In this document: piece by piece, positions 60,049 to 64,000 of the stretch
Position numbering within the stretch: the first letter of the stretch is position 1
Layout: each line of letters opens with the position of its first letter
Source of the DNA: Hormiphora californensis
Taxonomy: Eukaryota; Ctenophora; Tentaculata; Cydippida; Pleurobrachiidae
Assembly: GCA_020137815.1 (NCBI GenBank)
Contig: CM035353.1
Location: forward strand, 1,268,310-1,332,309
Direction of reading: 5' to 3'
Length of the DNA stretch: 64,000 nucleotides
Notes under the pieces: generated by a model
Told to the model about the DNA's origin: nothing
Seen by the model: the letters and a program-made list of their open reading frames with translations, nothing else
The model's database searches: none
Position numbers and translations under genes: made by a program

Positions 60049-60702
60049 GTAAGCTGTGTGTTGGAAATGATTTCCATGAATTCCCAATAAGTTTGAAGGG
60101 TTTAAAATATTGAGATCAGTAAATGTATCATTGGTGCCAGCCAGACTCTCGATCAATAAAATCTTTGATTGGTTAGTTAACTAACTGATTTTATACCATG
60201 CAACCTTTTAAGGCTTTGACATATCGATAGCGCCCTCTCTCTCTCTCTCTCTCTCGCCCATCTCTCGCCCATTTTAAGTTTCGATCTAGTAGGCGCCACA
60301 CACGTCACAACAAACTTCCCACGGCATCACATTTAATTATGGCATATGATCTAATAAACTCACTACATAGTTTCAACATAATTCATGACAAGCTTCTGTA
60401 ATAACAGCCTTTTCACAACATTCTCCATACTTTATAGGGGTTCTTAATTCTCGCTGCTACTTAGTAGTATAGAATTAGTAGCTGAAAGAAGGGAGAGAGA
60501 GTTGTTTCCGTGTCTGAGAGAGAGAGCGAGAGATAGAAAGCGAGAGAGAGAGAGAGAGATAGATAGTTGGGGGTTGTTTGAGCTAAATTACAGTGAGATA
60601 CCTGTCCACCCCTCAGAACGTGAGCTGGATATTATAATTAGCACCTACTGAGTAGCCTAGCTATTTAATAGCAGCACATAATATGGGATATATGCGTGTC
60701 TC

Positions 60703-60769
<67 letters not shown>

Positions 60770-62753
60770 AAAAATAAGAAAATTCATCCAGTCATGTCGC
60801 CTTTAAAATGATATATGACAAATCAGCTGAAATCTGAATTAGATAAAAATGTCCCATGCCGTACTGCTGCTGCAGAGATCAAATGAAATGAAAAGATCGA
60901 ATCTGTAAAACAACTTGTTTGGATTTGGATATACGATTATGTGATGATTTTCTGCTGGTACAGTCTAACTCTCTGAATCACCAACCAATTAGTTTGACCT
61001 TGAATAATATTATTTTGTTTCCATCTGAATAATATCATATCGATGCTCTCTCGTGTGATATGATACTTTTCATGCCCTAAAACGCAGTGGTTACCCCAAA
61101 ACGATCCCTCTACTAAATATTACTAGCTCAGTCAGACGGTGGTTACATTGATGCAGTAAAACTGAATAGTTAAGGAGTCGAGCAGTATTGATATTTAAGG
61201 AGTCGAGCAACCATCTCGGTTGGAGGTTTAGATATATTTTTAGTAACATGTCAACCGATAGCAAATATTATGTTCCCTATATTTCTCTGACAGCTCTATA
61301 ATTCTCTCTCCCTATCTCGGATTACCAAATTCCCAGTAGCTAATAAGGTGGGGTAGGGAACACTTCCGGTTTATATCCCTCCCCTCCCCCAATATATACC
61401 AGCACCCATTCTATCCAATTATAGATTATGTTCTTGTTGGGTTTGTCGCTATAGTGCAGTGATACCAGTATATTTGCCGTTTGAAGTTGTTGAGTAATAA
61501 GCTCCTTACTCAACAAGTTTGCAGCTATAATCTGAACTGCCTGAGTTACAGTCGAATACAAGTTTTACATCCATGATATAATATGAGTTCGGATGAATTC
61601 GATACAGTCCTTTGATGACCTCACACACGTGATCCCCTACTCCCTAGCTCTATGACATAAACTATAGAAAGTGATATTATTTTCCACACATATCGTATTA
61701 TTATCCCCTATGATACCCCCAGCAGCCTATGACATGCTATAATAGTGACTTCATCCATTACATACGGGGTATGTGCAGCAGGGTGCGGTATGATTTGGTG
61801 AGCAGATTGGGGCGAGCTAGGAATCAGATTGTGTGATCACAATATATGATGTTTCAGATACTTGTCTCTCCATAGGAGTCTCCCCCATCAGTTTGTCGTA
61901 GGAGACGCTCATCATGTTTCATGGGCTCCACCCCACCTCCCCCCCCCCCACCTCCACCCCATTCCCCACCTCCCCAGACAATGCTAATCTCATTATTATG
62001 CTTTGCCCCTCCCTCGGTCCCCCACTTGTTGTAACATCTCAAACCTAAGGTGCTTACTTTGGTTTTTCTCGCCTCCGTGCCTCTGGTTTCACCCCCGCGT
62101 GGCTGACTAACTGTGGTTATAATGTTCTGAGACCTGCGATGTGGCATTGATTCGGTGTGGTTTGTCTGATTGGGTAAATTGTTATGAAAGACATCTGTCA
62201 CTCCCAGATTGTTTTTGTTTTGTCCCTAATTATGGGCACTTATTGTATAATATCAGCTCTCTAATTCTCACTCCCTCCTTTCCACTTTAATTCTCCCTCC
62301 CTTCTCTCACTCTCTAATTCTCCCTCCCTTCTCTCACTCTCCCTCCCCATGCTTGTGGAACAGGTGTGGTCCCAGGTGGGAGTAACATTGAAATGAGATA
62401 CGGATCTCGATCTCACAGGGCAGCTGATGCGAGGGCCCTCCTCTCTGCCGTTCTATTCTGAGATAGTTCTAGTCTTTGTAGTTGGCCCCGCTCTATCTAG
62501 TAGAAATAGAAATAGAAAACAAAAACAGAAATTGAAGCCGAAATAACCGACTGTAGCCTTCTGTGTCCAAATAAGAAGAGACCCAAAAAACAAAGATCGT
62601 ACATGTGACCACCGGGCAAGCATCGTACACACATCGCGAAACCCAGGGATTTGCGAGCATGCACGTAACCGGCCCCCTGTAGGGTGGTCATATGTACGGT
62701 CAAGACCCACACACACGCCCTCAAACGGAAGTTCATAGTTCTATATTGAGTGA
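60049..62753. other. Intergenic or intron, microsatellites, no gene
   Basis: CT arrays at about 60233-60255 and 60700-60766; GA tract at 60485-60565. A C-rich tract occurs at 61926-61975 and CT-rich tandem units (CTAATTCTCCCTCCCTTCTC) at about 62268-62345. Short minus-strand frames such as 61340-61561 lack splice sites. Confidence 0.5.
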
Positions 62754-63998
62754 TTAATCTGATACCCATGAATCTCTCAGAAGTTTGCAGTTCTTGAGGA
62801 ATCGGTTAACGTGGCTGCAGTGGTGTTTAGAGAATACTGTGGAGAAGTCCTTTTCTGCGATGGCGGATCTTAGTGATTCAGGGAGGGTGTCTCGGATGTG
62901 GGAGTATGCCGGACATGTAGTGATGACATGTTCCTCGTTTTCAAGTATTGTTTCAGGGAACGGGAGGTGGTCAAGTAGCCGTCGGTTCAGGTCATCACAG
63001 CAAAATCTACAGAATTTAGGCTGGTTAGATTGTGAGTATCTCGAGGTCTCGATTCTGAGATCGTGGGCACTGACTCGGATTTTGCTAACCTCCTTTCTGT
63101 CGGCTCTTTTTATGTTCAGATAATCCTCGAAGCCGTAGCCTGATTTAACCGAATTGTAGAAGCGCATTTTTGACTGGTTTCGGCGATGTGATTCCCAGTG
63201 GGTAACCATCTGATGTTCCATGGTTTGCCTTACAGGGTCCGTATCACTATGGAGTTTGTTCCAGAAGGTGTACCAGTCTAGCTGCAAGGTTTTCTGCTCC
63301 TTCGCTGCGAGTCCTAGGAGTGAGTCGTCCTCGCCACACTTAGACATGACCCTGGCGAAGTAATGGAGGCATTGGTTCAGAACAGTGATGGAAATTGGTG
63401 CTCTCCCAGTCTCACCATAGCAAGCGGTATTTGTGCTTTTTTTATGCACCCCAAGTACCCATTTGATGAATTTGAGTTGCACTTTTTCGAAAGGGTCCGC
63501 GGTTATCCGCTTCATGTATGTTTCACCGTTAGTTGACTGACAGTGGAGAACCTTTGCAGATTCTGAGTACGGAAGCCATATTGGACAACCGTATGTGATG
63601 ATGGGGGTTATCAGAGGCGTCGAAGAGCTTAAAGGCTGCCCAAGCGGAGAGGGCGTCACCGTTCACCGTTTTCCTCAGAAGAAATACTGCTTTACTCCCT
63701 TTGGTGGAGAGGTTAGTAATTGCCGCCTTCATACTTCCGCTGGCAGAGAATACAATTCCCAGATAGGTGTACTCTTTTACCGAATCAAGTGATTTGCCGA
63801 GTAGCTGGAAGCCATGGCTATCTTTCAGAACTCTGCCGGAGGGATTGAAGACTAGGATCTTAGTCTTTTCTGTATTTATCTCTAGCTCCCAGGTGGTAGC
63901 GTAATCTCCCAAGATAGCAAGGAGGCTGTCCATCGAGCCGCTATCGAGTGCTAGCAACACAATAGTCATCGGCCCACAATAGGTGGTTGACATCACAG
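62754..63998 (-). pseudogene. LINE ORF2 fragment, frameshifted, runs off the window
   Basis: On the minus strand the window edge begins inside the RT: one frame gives CDVNHLLWADDYCVAS, with ADD as the catalytic box. After a frameshift at about 63955 the homologous frame continues WELEINTEKTKILVF, then YTYLGIVFSASGSM and AAFKLFDAS. A second shift near 63610 leads to ITPIITYGCPIWL and a C-terminal domain with CRFCCDD and EEHVITTCPAY, a zinc-binding CCHC-like tail. There is no RNase H, so this is a different LINE group (CR1/RTE-like C-terminus) from the 46-52 kb element. It is dead. Confidence 0.8.
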
Positions 63999-64000
63999 CC

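Overview
This window looks like accessory-rich nuclear DNA from an animal, most likely an invertebrate; the sequence alone does not fix the phylum. The reasons are spliced exons with good GT/AG sites, a GIY-YIG Penelope-like retroelement, an RNase H-bearing non-LTR retrotransposon, many short terminal-inverted-repeat (TIR) DNA elements, and very long CT/GA microsatellites. I found no bacterial-style operon, rRNA, convincing tRNA or CRISPR array. One 100-N scaffold gap lies at 53745-53844, and two homopolymer-rich stretches (about 6250-7640 and 42170-42910) look like poor sequence.

Layout. 0.8-5.5 kb: small TIR elements, one with CMC/Chapaev-like hallmarks, sitting in a degenerate minisatellite. 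7.7-9.7 kb: a TA-flanked element followed by about 600 bp of a hexanucleotide repeat. 10.5-22.5 kb: palindromic elements, including a 2.7 kb inverted repeat with about 1 kb arms and an interleaved B-A-B cluster of two element families, plus two plus-strand exons (11.3 and 19.5 kb). The second exon ends in a tandemly repeated splice donor. 20.8-25.3 kb: Tigger/pogo-like and TTAA-flanked elements. 26.4-28.3 kb: a 5'-truncated Penelope-like element on the minus strand. 35.4-40.8 kb: the best host gene, at least eight plus-strand exons encoding a Ser/Pro/Arg-rich, probably disordered protein. 41-46 kb: further candidate exons and a cluster of RFX, E-box and CCAAT sites. 46-52.5 kb: a nearly complete I-superfamily-like LINE (minus strand) split by a long-TIR DNA element. 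56-60 kb: candidate exons and a large Ser/Arg-rich exon. 62.8-64 kb: a second, frameshifted LINE fragment that runs off the window.

The host exons are all low-complexity and Ser-rich, are almost all on the plus strand, and many have phase 1 boundaries. They may belong to one or a few long genes with transposon-filled introns, but exon linkage is proven only locally by phase matching.

The most unusual signal is a roughly 110 bp palindrome-ended element, present at 32.0, 41.1 and 58.6 kb. Every copy carries a CCAAT box, a perfect GTCACGTGAC E-box and a second CCAAT box. The complete copy has an 8 bp flanking duplication, while the two end-truncated copies are flanked by 24 bp and about 33 bp direct repeats. 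One of these truncated copies interrupts a candidate coding exon.
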